Below the pieces are notes generated by a model that searched no databases, was not told the DNA's origin, and worked only from the letters and a program-made list of their open reading frames with translations. DNA of 64,000 nt from Actinoplanes philippinensis (GTDB lineage: Bacteria > Actinomycetota > Actinomycetes > Mycobacteriales > Micromonosporaceae). This document shows, piece after piece, positions 17,364 to 25,041 of the stretch. A program made the position numbers and the translations under genes. Every line of letters begins with the position of its first letter. The stretch's first letter is position 1. Location: NCBI RefSeq assembly GCF_900113015.1, contig NZ_FONV01000016.1:157152-221151 (forward strand). The letters are read 5' to 3'.

Positions 17364-18463
17364 GACGGGGAGTTCCGGTAGGCGGCGGTCCGATCCACTG
17401 CCGCACGCATCCGAGGCAACGAGGGATGCAGATACGGCCGTAGCGAATCCGGGCGGGCATGGCCCAGCAGGTACTGTGCCTCGTCGAGTGCACCACCGGA
17501 GTCGAGAACGTCACTGGCGAACCCGTGCCGCAACATGTGCGGGTGCAACAACCGTTCCAACCCGGCCCGCCGAGACAGAGCCACGAGCAGCTCATTGATC
17601 GCTCCGGGGCGCATCGGCACACCGACCGGCTCGCGGAACAGGTTCACCAACACGAAGTCGCACGGCTGCGCCGCTCGGCACGCCGCCCGCTCCCACCAGT
17701 AGGCATCCCACGCCTGGACCAACAGCGCGTCCGCCGGCAGCGTCCGTTCCCGGCGTGATTTCGCGAACGCCTTCCGCGGCGACACGTCGCGCCGCACCAC
17801 GTGCAGGTGCTCCTGGGCGACGTCGCAGCCCAGCGCCGAGGCGTCGAGCATGAAATGCACGTCCTGCCGGCGCAGCGATACCAGCTCGCCACGACGCAGT
17901 CCCCGGGCCAATGCCAGCACGATGAACCGGTCCCGCGCCGATCGGCACGCTCCTACCAATGCGACGACCTCGTCCTGCGTCGCCCGATCTACCTGTCGTT
18001 CGGGATGCGGAAGCCGGTGCCGTGCTCGCGCTACGGCTCGTGGTGTGACGTTCTCGCCCCGGACCTCGTCAGGTAGCCACCGGTCGTCGGATAGTTCGTA
18101 CAACACCCCCAGCAGGTCAGCCGGGGCCAAGCCACATGCCACCCCGTGCTTGCACAGCTCCCGAACGACGGCGACGATCGCGTTGACCCGGGAAGCGCCG
18201 CGGGTGCCGCCATGGCGCAACCACAACATGAATCCGGTCAGCCGGTGCGCACCCTGCCACCAGTCCAGCCGGAGGCTGCGGCACCACGACGTGTACAAGG
18301 CCAACGCCCGTGCATACGCCTCAGTCGTACTCTCCGCGCAGCCCCGCCCGAACCGGATATGCCGCAGGAACTCATCGACCTCCGCGACCACGCGCAACTC
18401 CTCGTCAAGCACGGTCCAATAGACCTGTGCCGACGGCAAACGCACCGGGAACGCCTTCACCAT
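17360..18463 (-). CDS. tyrosine recombinase (TnpA-like)
   Basis: Site-specific recombinase of the phage integrase family, 367 residues from ATG 18463, which has GAGG five bases upstream; a longer frame to 18505 is possible. The SAM-like N-terminal domain (GCAESTTEAYARALALYTSW) is followed by the catalytic domain with LARGLRRGELVSLRR (Arg I), PHMLRHGFASDVLD (His-x-x-Arg), LLGHARPDSLRPYLHP (His and Tyr). It is the first gene of the Tn554-like trio. The 88 bases between its start and the IS5-like element at 18552 may hold the element end and promoter. Confidence 0.9.
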   Translation of the reverse strand: MVKAFPVRLPSAQVYWTVLDEELRVVAEVDEFLRHIRFGRGCAESTTEAYARALALYTSWCRSLRLDWWQGAHRLTGFMLWLRHGGTRGASRVNAIVAVVRELCKHGVACGLAPADLLGVLYELSDDRWLPDEVRGENVTPRAVARARHRLPHPERQVDRATQDEVVALVGACRSARDRFIVLALARGLRRGELVSLRRQDVHFMLDASALGCDVAQEHLHVVRRDVSPRKAFAKSRRERTLPADALLVQAWDAYWWERAACRAAQPCDFVLVNLFREPVGVPMRPGAINELLVALSRRAGLERLLHPHMLRHGFASDVLDSGGALDEAQYLLGHARPDSLRPYLHPSLPRMRAAVDRTAAYRNSPS

Positions 18464-18551
18464 CACCACCTCGGCCGGAACGCTACGGCCGACATGCGCC
18501 AACACGGAACACCCCGACAGAAGGGTTCAACAGGTCGTTATCCGGCCCTTA

Positions 18552-19446
18552 GACCGCATCTCATTTGGGGTTGTTACTGTTCAACAGGTTCAGCCTGGCC
18601 GCGCGGCGGTAGCAGATGACAGCGCAAGCCAGGCGCAGGAATCCGCGGAAGTGGAAAGCCTTACGGTCGTAGCGGCGGACCAGACGCCGGAACCGGGTGA
18701 CCCACTCCAGACAACGCTCAATGACGTAACGATGCCGGCCGAGCCGGGTCGACGACTCGATGCCCTTACGCGCGATCCGGGCCTTGATCCCGCGCCGGGC
18801 CAGAGCTTGGCGGCAGGCCCGGTAGTCGTAGCCCTTGTCGCCATGCAACTTCGCGGGCCGCTTGCGGGGCCGGCCTACCGGCTGGCGCACCGGGCTGATG
18901 CCGTCGACCACATCTTCGAGGACCTTGTGGTCGTTGACGTTGGCAGCCGAGATGTCGGCGTGCAACGGGAGCCCGTTCCGGTCACTGATCGCGTGAATCT
19001 TGGAGCCGGGCTTACCGCGGTCTACCGGGCTCGGCCCGGTCAGATCCCCCCTTTTGCCGCCCGCACGTGCATGGCGTCGATACTGGCCCGCGACCAGTCG
19101 ATCTGCCCAGCAGCGCCGAGCACATCGAGCGTGGCCTGGTGCAGCGCTTCCATCACCCCTTGTTCGACCCACTCCGTGAACCGCCGGTGCGTGGTGGCCG
19201 ACGAGATCGGGAACGACTCCGGCAACTCGTTCCAGGCGCAGCCGGAGTCGAGCACGTACAGGATCGCCGCAAGCGCTACGCGATCGTCGATACGCCGCCG
19301 CCCGCCGCCTTGATGCCTTTTCGGGTGCTCGGGCAGCAGCGGCTGCGCAAGGTCCCACAACGATTCCGGGCAGTACTTCTCCACATCACCCACGACCAGT
19401 ACAACGAGTGATGTTGTGCTGCAACAACCCCAAACGAGATGCGGTC
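18552..19446 (-). mobile_element. IS5-family element, 895 bp, TTA duplication
   Basis: Inverted ends start GACCGCATCTCATTTGGGG (18552) and, read inward from 19446, GACCGCATCTCGTTTGGGG, with homology continuing for about 24 bases. TTA flanks both sides (18549-18551 and 19447-19449). Two overlapping frames encode the transposase. The element lies between the Tn554-like trio and the C-terminal ligase fragment. Confidence 0.93.
18561..19393 (-). CDS. IS5-family transposase made by programmed frameshift (orfA/orfB)
   Basis: The first frame starts at GTG 19393 (or 19384), reads EKYCPESLWDLAQPLLPEHP, SGCAWNELPESFP and QIDWSRASIDAMHVRAAKGG, and stops at 19040. The second frame overlaps it and continues DLTGPSPVDRGKPGSKIHAI, AKLHGDKGYDYRACRQAL, RHRYVIERCLEWVTRFRRLV to 18561. 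At the join the message has the slippery run AAAAGGGGGG (19046-19055, minus strand), as in IS427-group elements where ribosomal frameshifting fuses both parts. First D is in IDAM, second in GDKGYD, E in IERCLEW. No damage seen. Confidence 0.88.
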
Positions 19447-19482
19447 TTATGCGCAACAGTGCACGACACCTGTACGACCCCG

Positions 19483-19867
19483 ACAGAGGACCGTGATCCC
19501 GCACGAGGCCGACGTGGTGGTCTGCGGCTGGATCCCTGGCCGGGGCCGGCTGCGGGACACCATCGGCGCGCTGCTGGTCGGCGCCTACGACCGCGCCGGG
19601 CGGCTGCATCTGGTCGGCCGGGTCGGCAGCGGCCTGTCCGGTGCCTCCCGGCAGCAGCTGCAGCAGCAGCTTGCGCCGTTGCGCCGCCCTCAACCGCCGG
19701 CCGGGCACGCCGAGGCCATGGCCATGACCGAGGCGACCTGGGTCGACCCGCAGGTGGTCGCCCGGATCGCCTATCGGTCCTGGACCAGCGGCACCCAGCT
19801 ACGGCACCCGGTGTACCGGGGTGTGCTCGACGACCGGGACATCTCGGCCGCGCAAATGCCCGAGTAG
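19483..19867 (+). pseudogene. ATP-dependent DNA ligase, C-terminal half (broken)
   Basis: The OB-fold end of an ATP-dependent DNA ligase. It reads RTVIPHEADVVVCGWIPGRG, then IGALLVGAYDRAGRLHLVGR, GSGLSGASRQQ, LAPLRRPQPP, and TWVDPQVVARIAYRSWTSG followed by QLRHPVYRGVLDDRD. These are the usual OB-fold landmarks of LigD/LigC ligases. It has no start codon context and begins next to the right end of an IS5-like element. It completes, in order and orientation, the N-terminal half that ends at about 6590, so both are read as one gene separated by roughly 12.9 kb of inserted DNA. Confidence 0.85.
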
Positions 19868-19884
19868 CCGCCTCGGCCCGCGCG

Positions 19885-20310
19885 TTACTGTGCAGGTCCT
19901 TCCCAGCCAGGGCGTCGACGGAACGGGACAAGGTGAGAGCTGGCGTCGGTGGCTTGGCGGCGTAGCGCGGTGTTCTCGGTGTGCAGCGCCGCGATCACCG
20001 TGGCGGCGGCGTCGAGCTGCGCTTGCAGCGTGCGGCGCTCAAGGGTGCTGGCGCGCAGACGTTCGCGTAGTTTTTCTAGTTGTTCATCGCGACGGCGAAC
20101 GGCCAGGCCGGTAGGGCTGTCACCGGCGCGGGCGTCCCATTCGGCGAGGATGTCAGCGGCGCGGTTCATCGTGGCCCGGCTGACTTGGGCTTCACGCCAG
20201 AGGTTGTTCTTGGTCAGCGTGCCGTCGGTGTGTAGTGGTCGGCCGTTGAACAGCCGTTGCATCGCCTCACGCAGTCGTTGCCGGGTGGCGGGCGACACGC
20301 CGGCGCTCAT
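19885..20310 (-). CDS. DUF6262-like accessory protein, second module
   Basis: The ATG at 20310 overlaps the recombinase stop (ATGA). The 141-residue product starts MSAGVSPATRQRLREAMQRL, has an HTH-like stretch (GTLTKNNLWREAQVSRATMN), a coiled-coil segment (EQLEKLRERLRASTLERRTL) and a short basic tail. It plays the same positional role as the protein at 14344 but is clearly divergent in sequence. It ends 17 bases from the convergent C-terminal ligase fragment. Confidence 0.75.
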   Translation of the reverse strand: MSAGVSPATRQRLREAMQRLFNGRPLHTDGTLTKNNLWREAQVSRATMNRAADILAEWDARAGDSPTGLAVRRRDEQLEKLRERLRASTLERRTLQAQLDAAATVIAALHTENTALRRQATDASSHLVPFRRRPGWEGPAQ

Positions 20311-21926
20311 GGGTGGTGCCGATCGAGGACGCGGTCTACTTCCTTGAGTTCGGCCTCGATACGGCGCCGGTGGTTGGGGGCCAGTTTGTCGGTGTCCAGC
20401 AGGTGGTGCAGGGACGACTGCTCGGCGCTCCAGATCGGGATGTGCGCGGGGGCGATGATGCTGTTCGCGCAGCGGCCGGGCTGGCAGCGGTCGAGCAGGG
20501 GGCCCCGGTGGCCGTCCGGCACGATGGCGTCTTCCAGGCACTTTGCCCCGGTGGGATCGTTGTCGTTCATGGTGCAGTGGTTGAGTTTGCCGAACCGAAT
20601 CGAGATCCGGGTGCGGCGCAGCAGGTCGTGTTCGACGCGCACGTCGCCGCGGCGGGCTTGGTTGGTGGCGCGTAGTTGCTCGGCCTGGGCGCGGACGGCG
20701 GCGAACGTTTCGCGCATGCGGTCGGCGCCCGGGCCGAACCCGATGGCGTGACCGTCGGTGTCGGCGTCGAAGAGTTCGGTCAGACGCTCGAAACGGCGTT
20801 CGGTGATCGATTTGTCGAGTTGACGTGCCCAGGAGGGGTCGTTGTCCATGTAGCTGCTGGTGACGCGGTTCGCCAGGGCTCGGGTGGCGACGTGCTTGAG
20901 TTGCATCCCGACGGCGATCTCGGCTCCCGGAACGTCACGGGTCAGCATGGCCATGGTGCGCCGGAACATGTGCGGTGTGACCTTGCCTGGCGGGATGAGT
21001 TCCAGGCCGCTGATGTGCCGCCACCGGTTCATGTGGTTGATGAGGTCGACGATCGCGGCGATGCTGGCGAAGCCGTCCCCCGTGCGCTTTCCGGTCACTG
21101 TGGCGAATGTCAGGGTTTCGTGCTGTGACAGCCGGGCCGCGGTCTCGAGAGCGCGGGCTACGGGCGGGGTGATCCACCAGTGCTTGACCGGCAGCGCTGG
21201 GTCCAGCTTCTGCTTGGTGGATTTCACCGCGGGGCTGCCGTAGTAGTCGGCCACGGCGTCTTTAGTGATCTGCCGTAGTTCCGAGTCGCGCATCATCGAC
21301 AGTGCGGCGGTGAAGACGTAGCAGGCGTTGCGCAATGTCACCTGTTCCAGCCAGAGTTCGCGGCTGCCCAAGGCGTCGTGCCAGGGCCCGCGGGTGCCGT
21401 CGGGCCGGCTCACCTCGACGAGGTCGGCGAGCAGACCCGGGCGGGTGCGTCCGGCGGCGGCCAGGCGGTCGACGGCGGCTGTTCGTCGCGGCCCGTGAGG
21501 GGTGTCGCTTTGGAAGAAGGACGGGGAGACGCCGAGGATGCTGGCGAGTATCCGCCGGTGGGGCACCGGGTTCGGTCCTTCGCCGACGTGGGGGCGGCGC
21601 AAAGGCACGGTGCTGGTGGGGTCGCTCAGCCAGGCTTGGAAGCGTTGTTCCCCGGCGCCTCGTCCGCTGGCCGGTCTGTTCTTCAGGTCGCCCCAGTGGT
21701 CGGTGGCACGGATGATGTCGGGGGCGAACACGTCGATGTAGGTCCAGCAGTTGCGCAGCAGCGGGAACCAGATGTCCGGTGGGATCGCCGGGGTCCGTAG
21801 CGGCGCGACGATCGGCTGGTTGGCCACGGCGTTGGTGGAGACACCCGGCCACGGGTCGTGGGGGATTCCCGCGCCGGTCAGGGCGGCACGGAACCGGTGC
21901 AGGGCTTTGATCAGGTGAACCCGGGG
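20307..21926 (-). pseudogene. tyrosine recombinase of second module, N-terminally truncated
   Basis: Integrase-like protein whose frame is open from a TGA near 21944 without a normal start; the first usable codon is GTG 21827 (506 residues). The N-terminal half expected in these 650-800 residue recombinases is lacking. Visible parts are NACYVFTAALSMMRDSELRQ, HMFRRTMAMLTRDVPGAEIA (His/Arg box), MQLKHVATRALANRVTSSYM (His-like and Tyr) and a Cys-rich end (CTMNDNDPTGAKCLED, CQPGRCANSI). Just beyond the truncation an IS21 IstB fragment begins, which suggests a rearrangement. It could still be translated from 21827, so loss of function is inferred. Confidence 0.7.
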
Positions 21927-22016
21927 ATCGGCCTGTCTCCAGCTTCAACCGGTCACTGCGATGACCAGCGGTGGGCCTCTCATCCCACACGGTTTCTCAG
22001 CGCCTCGTGGCGCACA

Positions 22017-22214
22017 GCCGAGCTCGTCGATGCAAAGCAGGTCGACGCGTCCGTAACGGGCGATGGTTTTGGTCAGGACTCGATCATCGGCGGCTTCGAC
22101 GAGTTCGTTGACCAGCTTGGTGGCCAGGGCGTAGCGGACGCGGTAGCCGGCCATCGCGGCTTCGGTGCCCAGGGCGATGAGCAGATGGGACTTGCCGGTC
22201 CCGGAATCGCCGAG
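22017..22214 (-). pseudogene. IS21-type IstB ATPase fragment
   Basis: About 66 residues of an IstB helper ATPase survive. Walker A is LGDSGTGKSHLLIALGTEAA, then YALATKLVNELVEAADDR and the Walker B region DLLCIDELG. Both ends are missing: upstream sequence is unrelated and downstream it degenerates within a few codons. IstB normally assists the IstA transposase, of which no trace was seen. It marks the junction next to the truncated second recombinase. Confidence 0.85.
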
Positions 22215-22306
22215 CGGTTCCTCGGGTGGGACGCTTCTCGCCATTCGACTCCGGAAAGGCAAACCCGGCACGACAGCGGGGTCCCGCCTTTACTGGGCGC
22301 CCCGAA

Positions 22307-22642
22307 TCACATGATCGTTCCTGTGGACCCCGTTCGACAGTTGGTGAGTTCCAGCCGGTACCAGCTGTAAACGCCGGTGATCCGTTCAGCCCACTGGGCA
22401 GTTGCCCGGGTTTTCACGATCGCCCAGTTGTTCGTGTCCCGGACCCGCCAGTCACACAGAGTCCCGGCAGGCGTCGTAATGTTGATCCAGATCACGCCGT
22501 CGCCGGCAGGCACTGCGCCGGTTTCGCAGCCGCTCCACGGCACGGTGCAGAACCCGGTGGCAGCCTGCGCGGGCTGGGCGGTGACGGAAACAAGACCGGC
22601 CGTTGCCATCAGCACGGCCGCCGCGTTTAGCAGCTTTTTCAT
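22307..22642 (-). CDS. small secreted protein of unknown function
   Basis: The second of two near ATGs (22642) is chosen because GAGGG stands six bases before it. The 111-residue product starts MKKLLNAAAVLMATAGLVSV and has a typical Sec signal peptide with cleavage expected after AQPAQA. The mature part of about 85 residues has four cysteines (FCTVPWSGCETG, TLCDWRV, LTNCRTG) likely to form two disulfides after export. Such short Cys-containing secreted proteins are frequent in actinomycetes, but no named family was recognised. Confidence 0.75.
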   Translation of the reverse strand: MKKLLNAAAVLMATAGLVSVTAQPAQAATGFCTVPWSGCETGAVPAGDGVIWINITTPAGTLCDWRVRDTNNWAIVKTRATAQWAERITGVYSWYRLELTNCRTGSTGTIM

Positions 22643-22734
22643 AGCCATCCCTCTTCGCTGAGGTCGAACATGCGTGAGGGCAGCGTTACGTACGGTTCTG
22701 GCATGGAGCTGTCAGCGATCTGGATGAGATCCGA

Positions 22735-22989
22735 TCAGGTGCGGGTGCGCCGGACCTGTTCGGCCCACAGGTGCAGCTGCCGGGCGAGGTCGTCGGCCTG
22801 GTCGGGGCTCAACCGTGCGGTCATGCCGGTGCCGAGCAGGCTCACGTTGACCCAGATGTGGTCGTCGCGGGTGCCGCCGGTGACGGCGCCGCCGTGCATG
22901 CGGTCACCCCAGCCGCGTTCGTTGCCGTGTGTGCCTGCCGCTTGCCGTTCGTTTGGCCTGCGCTCCATCCGTAGACGATATGCAGGCAT
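22735..22989 (-). CDS. small hypothetical protein
   Basis: A frame of up to 84 residues. The well-behaved part starts at the internal ATG 22899 (MHGGAVTGGTRDDHIWVNV) and ends SPDQADDLARQLHLWAEQVR, a pattern seen in many short actinobacterial proteins where a helix follows a beta hairpin. No family or partner is recognised. It lies between the secreted protein at 22307 and the divergent gene at 23204. The start is unresolved and the gene could be spurious. Confidence 0.45.
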   Translation of the reverse strand: MPAYRLRMERRPNERQAAGTHGNERGWGDRMHGGAVTGGTRDDHIWVNVSLLGTGMTARLSPDQADDLARQLHLWAEQVRRTRT

Positions 22990-23203
22990 CTATTTCTGCA
23001 CTGTTAGTGAAACACCGTCCGAACGCGCGTCTATCCGGGAACCTCGCAACCCTCACACACCGGTCGATGATCGGCTACGTCGGGTGTCTATGCGGGTTAC
23101 CTCTAACCGGGGATCGACGTAAGAGGCGTGCACTGGGATGGTTCTTTCCGCCACACACAAGCCGCAACACGTCATCTTCAACACGAATGCGAGAAAACTG
23201 CAC

Positions 23204-23764
23204 ATGAGTCTGCACCTCGACGAAAACGCCGTCCGCGCCAACGCCGCCGACATCGCTGGCCGCGCCGCGAAGCGCAAGTCCCGCAAGATCTGGGCGTTCG
23301 CCGCCGTCGGCACGCTGATGGCGACCGGCGCCGCCTACGCCGCGGTGCAGCTGTTCTCGTACGGCACGATCAGCCAGGACGCGGCGACGATGAAGGAACT
23401 CAACCTCACCGAGGCGAAGCTGACCGGGTCGCTGGTGCCGGGGCAGACCGTCGGCGGTTCGGTGAAGGTGGCGAACCCGAACGACTTCCCGGTGAAGGTC
23501 ACCGCCGTGATCCTGAAGGATGCGTCGCTGCAGGCGACCGGGCAGGGCTGCGACCCGGCGACCGTGTCTCCCGGCGGCTCCGTGGCCGCGTACCCGGCCG
23601 GCGGCGCCGGCCACAAGATCGTGCTGGCGGCTCCGGTGACCATCAACGCCAACGGCGGACCCGTCACCGTCACCGTTCCCGGTGCCGTCTCCCAGGCCGG
23701 CACCGCGACCGGCCTGTGCGCGGTGTCCGCGGACTTCGCGGTGGAGGCCAGCGTCGGCTCCTGA
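23204..23764 (+). CDS. membrane-anchored secreted protein, unknown
   Basis: ATG 23204 opens MSLHLDENAVRANAADIAGR, a cytoplasmic lead, then a basic patch KRKSRKI and one hydrophobic segment (WAFAAVGTLMATGAAYAAVQ). The outside part of about 130 residues is a beta-rich domain (GQTVGGSVKVANPNDFPVKV, GPVTVTVPGAVSQAG) with two cysteines (GQGCDPATV, GLCAVSADF), resembling DUF11- or Ig-like actinobacterial envelope proteins. A strong terminator follows. No partner genes are evident. Confidence 0.75.
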   Translation: MSLHLDENAVRANAADIAGRAAKRKSRKIWAFAAVGTLMATGAAYAAVQLFSYGTISQDAATMKELNLTEAKLTGSLVPGQTVGGSVKVANPNDFPVKVTAVILKDASLQATGQGCDPATVSPGGSVAAYPAGGAGHKIVLAAPVTINANGGPVTVTVPGAVSQAGTATGLCAVSADFAVEASVGS

Positions 23765-23788
23765 TCTGCGGGCCTGCTCGAAGGGGGC

Positions 23789-23835
23789 ATAGGCGGTGCG
23801 GTGACCTCGTGGGGGTCACCGCACCGCCTATTTTT
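23789..23835 (+). terminator. Rho-independent terminator
   Basis: A perfect 18-bp stem (23789-23806 pairing with 23814-23831; arms start ATAGGCGGTGCGG) with a 7-base loop is followed by a T-run. It ends the transcript of the membrane-anchored protein gene. It is the clearest intrinsic terminator in the window. Confidence 0.95.
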
Positions 23836-24311
23836 GTGCCTGCGGACAGTAGTGGGCCGCCCGGACTCAAAGTCTCGGACGGCCCAGGCCGAGACAGGTA
23901 CAACGCCACCGCGTGGGCCTTGAACTGTGCGGGATGGTGCTTGTTCGCCAGCCTGCTTCAGGACTCCTGATCTACCCGGCCCTCACGATCCGAGGTTCAA
24001 GTGTCCAAGATCAAGCGGGAAGGCCCGATCCCGCCAATGGGCATGTTCGAACATTGCTCACCTAATCCGCCGGGGCGAGCCGAAGATCGGGCTGGACCGC
24101 CCATGGCTCTTGCATTCTCGTGCAGCAACGGACTGAGCAGATATTGCATGGGCTGAGAGGTCACAACAGCCGGGTCCGGTGAGTGCACGTGAGTCCCGCA
24201 CCGGCACAGCCGGCAGATCCTGTTCAAGACCCGAAGTCAGTAGTCAGGGCACGGGTCAGAACGGCCGGTACGGGATTCACGATCATTCTCACTGTCAGAT
24301 CAGGAGCATGA
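23836..24311. other. intergenic stretch with one further hairpin
   Basis: About 475 bases without a supported gene before the ribosomal protein operon. An inverted repeat TGGGCCG (23853-23859) and CGGCCCA (23880-23886), with inner pairing between GGACT and AGTCT, follows the terminator closely and lacks a T-run. Nothing else was recognised. Confidence 0.5.
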
Positions 24312-24605
24312 TCACCAGGAGGCCTTGCGGATGCCGGGCAGTTCGCCGCGCAGGGCCATCTCGCGGAAACGGACGCGGGACAGGCCGAAGCGGCTGAACA
24401 CGCCGCGTGGACGGCCGTCGATCATGTCCCGGTTGCGGCGGCGCGACGGGCTGGCGTCGCGGGGAAGCCTGGCCATGGCGCGCATCGCGTCGGCTCGCGT
24501 CTGCGGGTCGAGGATCTGCTTCTTCAGTTCGGCGCGCCGGTCGTAATGCCGGAGGGACAGTTCGGCGCGGCGTTTCTCCCGCTCGGTGAGGCTGCGGCGG
24601 GCCAT
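24312..24605 (-). CDS. rpsN: 30S ribosomal protein S14, zinc-independent form
   Basis: 97 residues starting MARRSLTEREKRRAELSLRH and ending GVFSRFGLSRVRFREMALRG plus ELPGIRKASW, the S14 signature. It has no cysteine, so it lacks the CxxC-x12-CxxC zinc ribbon of the short form and is the zinc-free paralogue. It is the third gene of the L28-L33-S14 set: its ATG shares a base with the L33 stop (TGATG), implying translational coupling. By analogy with mycobacteria and Streptomyces it replaces the zinc form when zinc is scarce. Confidence 0.96.
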   Translation of the reverse strand: MARRSLTEREKRRAELSLRHYDRRAELKKQILDPQTRADAMRAMARLPRDASPSRRRNRDMIDGRPRGVFSRFGLSRVRFREMALRGELPGIRKASW

Positions 24606-24772
24606 CAGCGGTCCTCCCGGAAGTCGACATGTTTGCGCGCGACCGGGTCGTACTTGCGCAGGACCAGGCGGTCGGGGTTGTTGCGGCGGTTCTTGCGGGT
24701 GACGTAGGTGTAGCCGGTGCCGGCGGTGCTGCGCATCTTGATCACGGGCCGGATGTCGGTGCTCTTGGCCAT
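24605..24772 (-). CDS. rpmG: 50S ribosomal protein L33, zinc-independent form
   Basis: 55 residues, MAKSTDIRPVIKMRSTAGTG then YTYVTRKNRRNNPDRLVLRK and YDPVARKHVDF. There are no cysteines where the zinc form has two CxxC pairs, so this is the zinc-free paralogue. Its ATG at 24772 overlaps the L28 stop by one base (TGATG), and its stop overlaps the S14 start the same way. The set is expected to be repressed by Zur and used in alternative ribosomes under zinc starvation. Confidence 0.96.
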   Translation of the reverse strand: MAKSTDIRPVIKMRSTAGTGYTYVTRKNRRNNPDRLVLRKYDPVARKHVDFREDR

Positions 24773-25005
24773 CAGATCTTGACCCCCTTGGCGCGCAGCC
24801 GGGCGATCACGGCGTCGATGCCGTCCCGGTCGATGATCTTGATGCCGGTGGTGCTGACGGTGAGCCGGACGGGGGTGCCGTCGGCGAGGCGGTAGCGGCG
24901 GCGCTGGATGTTGGGGTTCCAGCGGCGGCGGGTGCGGCGGTGGGAGTGCGACACGGCGTTGCCGAAGCTTGGCTTGGCGCCGGTCACGTCACAGACGTTG
25001 GACAT
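24772..25005 (-). CDS. rpmB: 50S ribosomal protein L28, zinc-independent form
   Basis: 77 residues starting MSNVCDVTGAKPSFGNAVSH, then the L28 signature SHRRTRRRWNPNIQRRRYRL. Only one cysteine remains, against four in the zinc-ribbon form. It is the first gene of the rpmB-rpmG-rpsN operon and its start lies 17 bases from the Zur-like box at 25022-25036, which it shares with the divergent COG0523 gene. An S18 paralogue, sometimes part of such operons, is not present here. Confidence 0.96.
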   Translation of the reverse strand: MSNVCDVTGAKPSFGNAVSHSHRRTRRRWNPNIQRRRYRLADGTPVRLTVSTTGIKIIDRDGIDAVIARLRAKGVKI

Positions 25006-25021
25006 GGTGGCGACTTTACAA

Positions 25022-25036
25022 TGAAAACCGTTTCCA
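25022..25036. promoter_or_regulatory. Zur-like operator between divergent zinc-starvation operons
   Basis: TGAAAACCGTTTCCA matches the actinobacterial Zur consensus TGAAAATGATTTTCA at most positions, including both outer half-sites. It lies between the L28 start (25005, minus) and the COG0523 start (25042, plus), only 5 bases from the latter. One bound Zur dimer could therefore silence both operons when zinc is plentiful. The match is by eye. Confidence 0.8.
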
Positions 25037-25041
25037 ACAAG

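Noticed and set aside
23128..23970. 280-codon plus-strand frame over the membrane-anchored protein
   Set aside because: It is Arg-rich and crosses the strong terminator at 23789-23835; the overlapping frame starting at 23204 has a proper membrane segment and ends just before that terminator.
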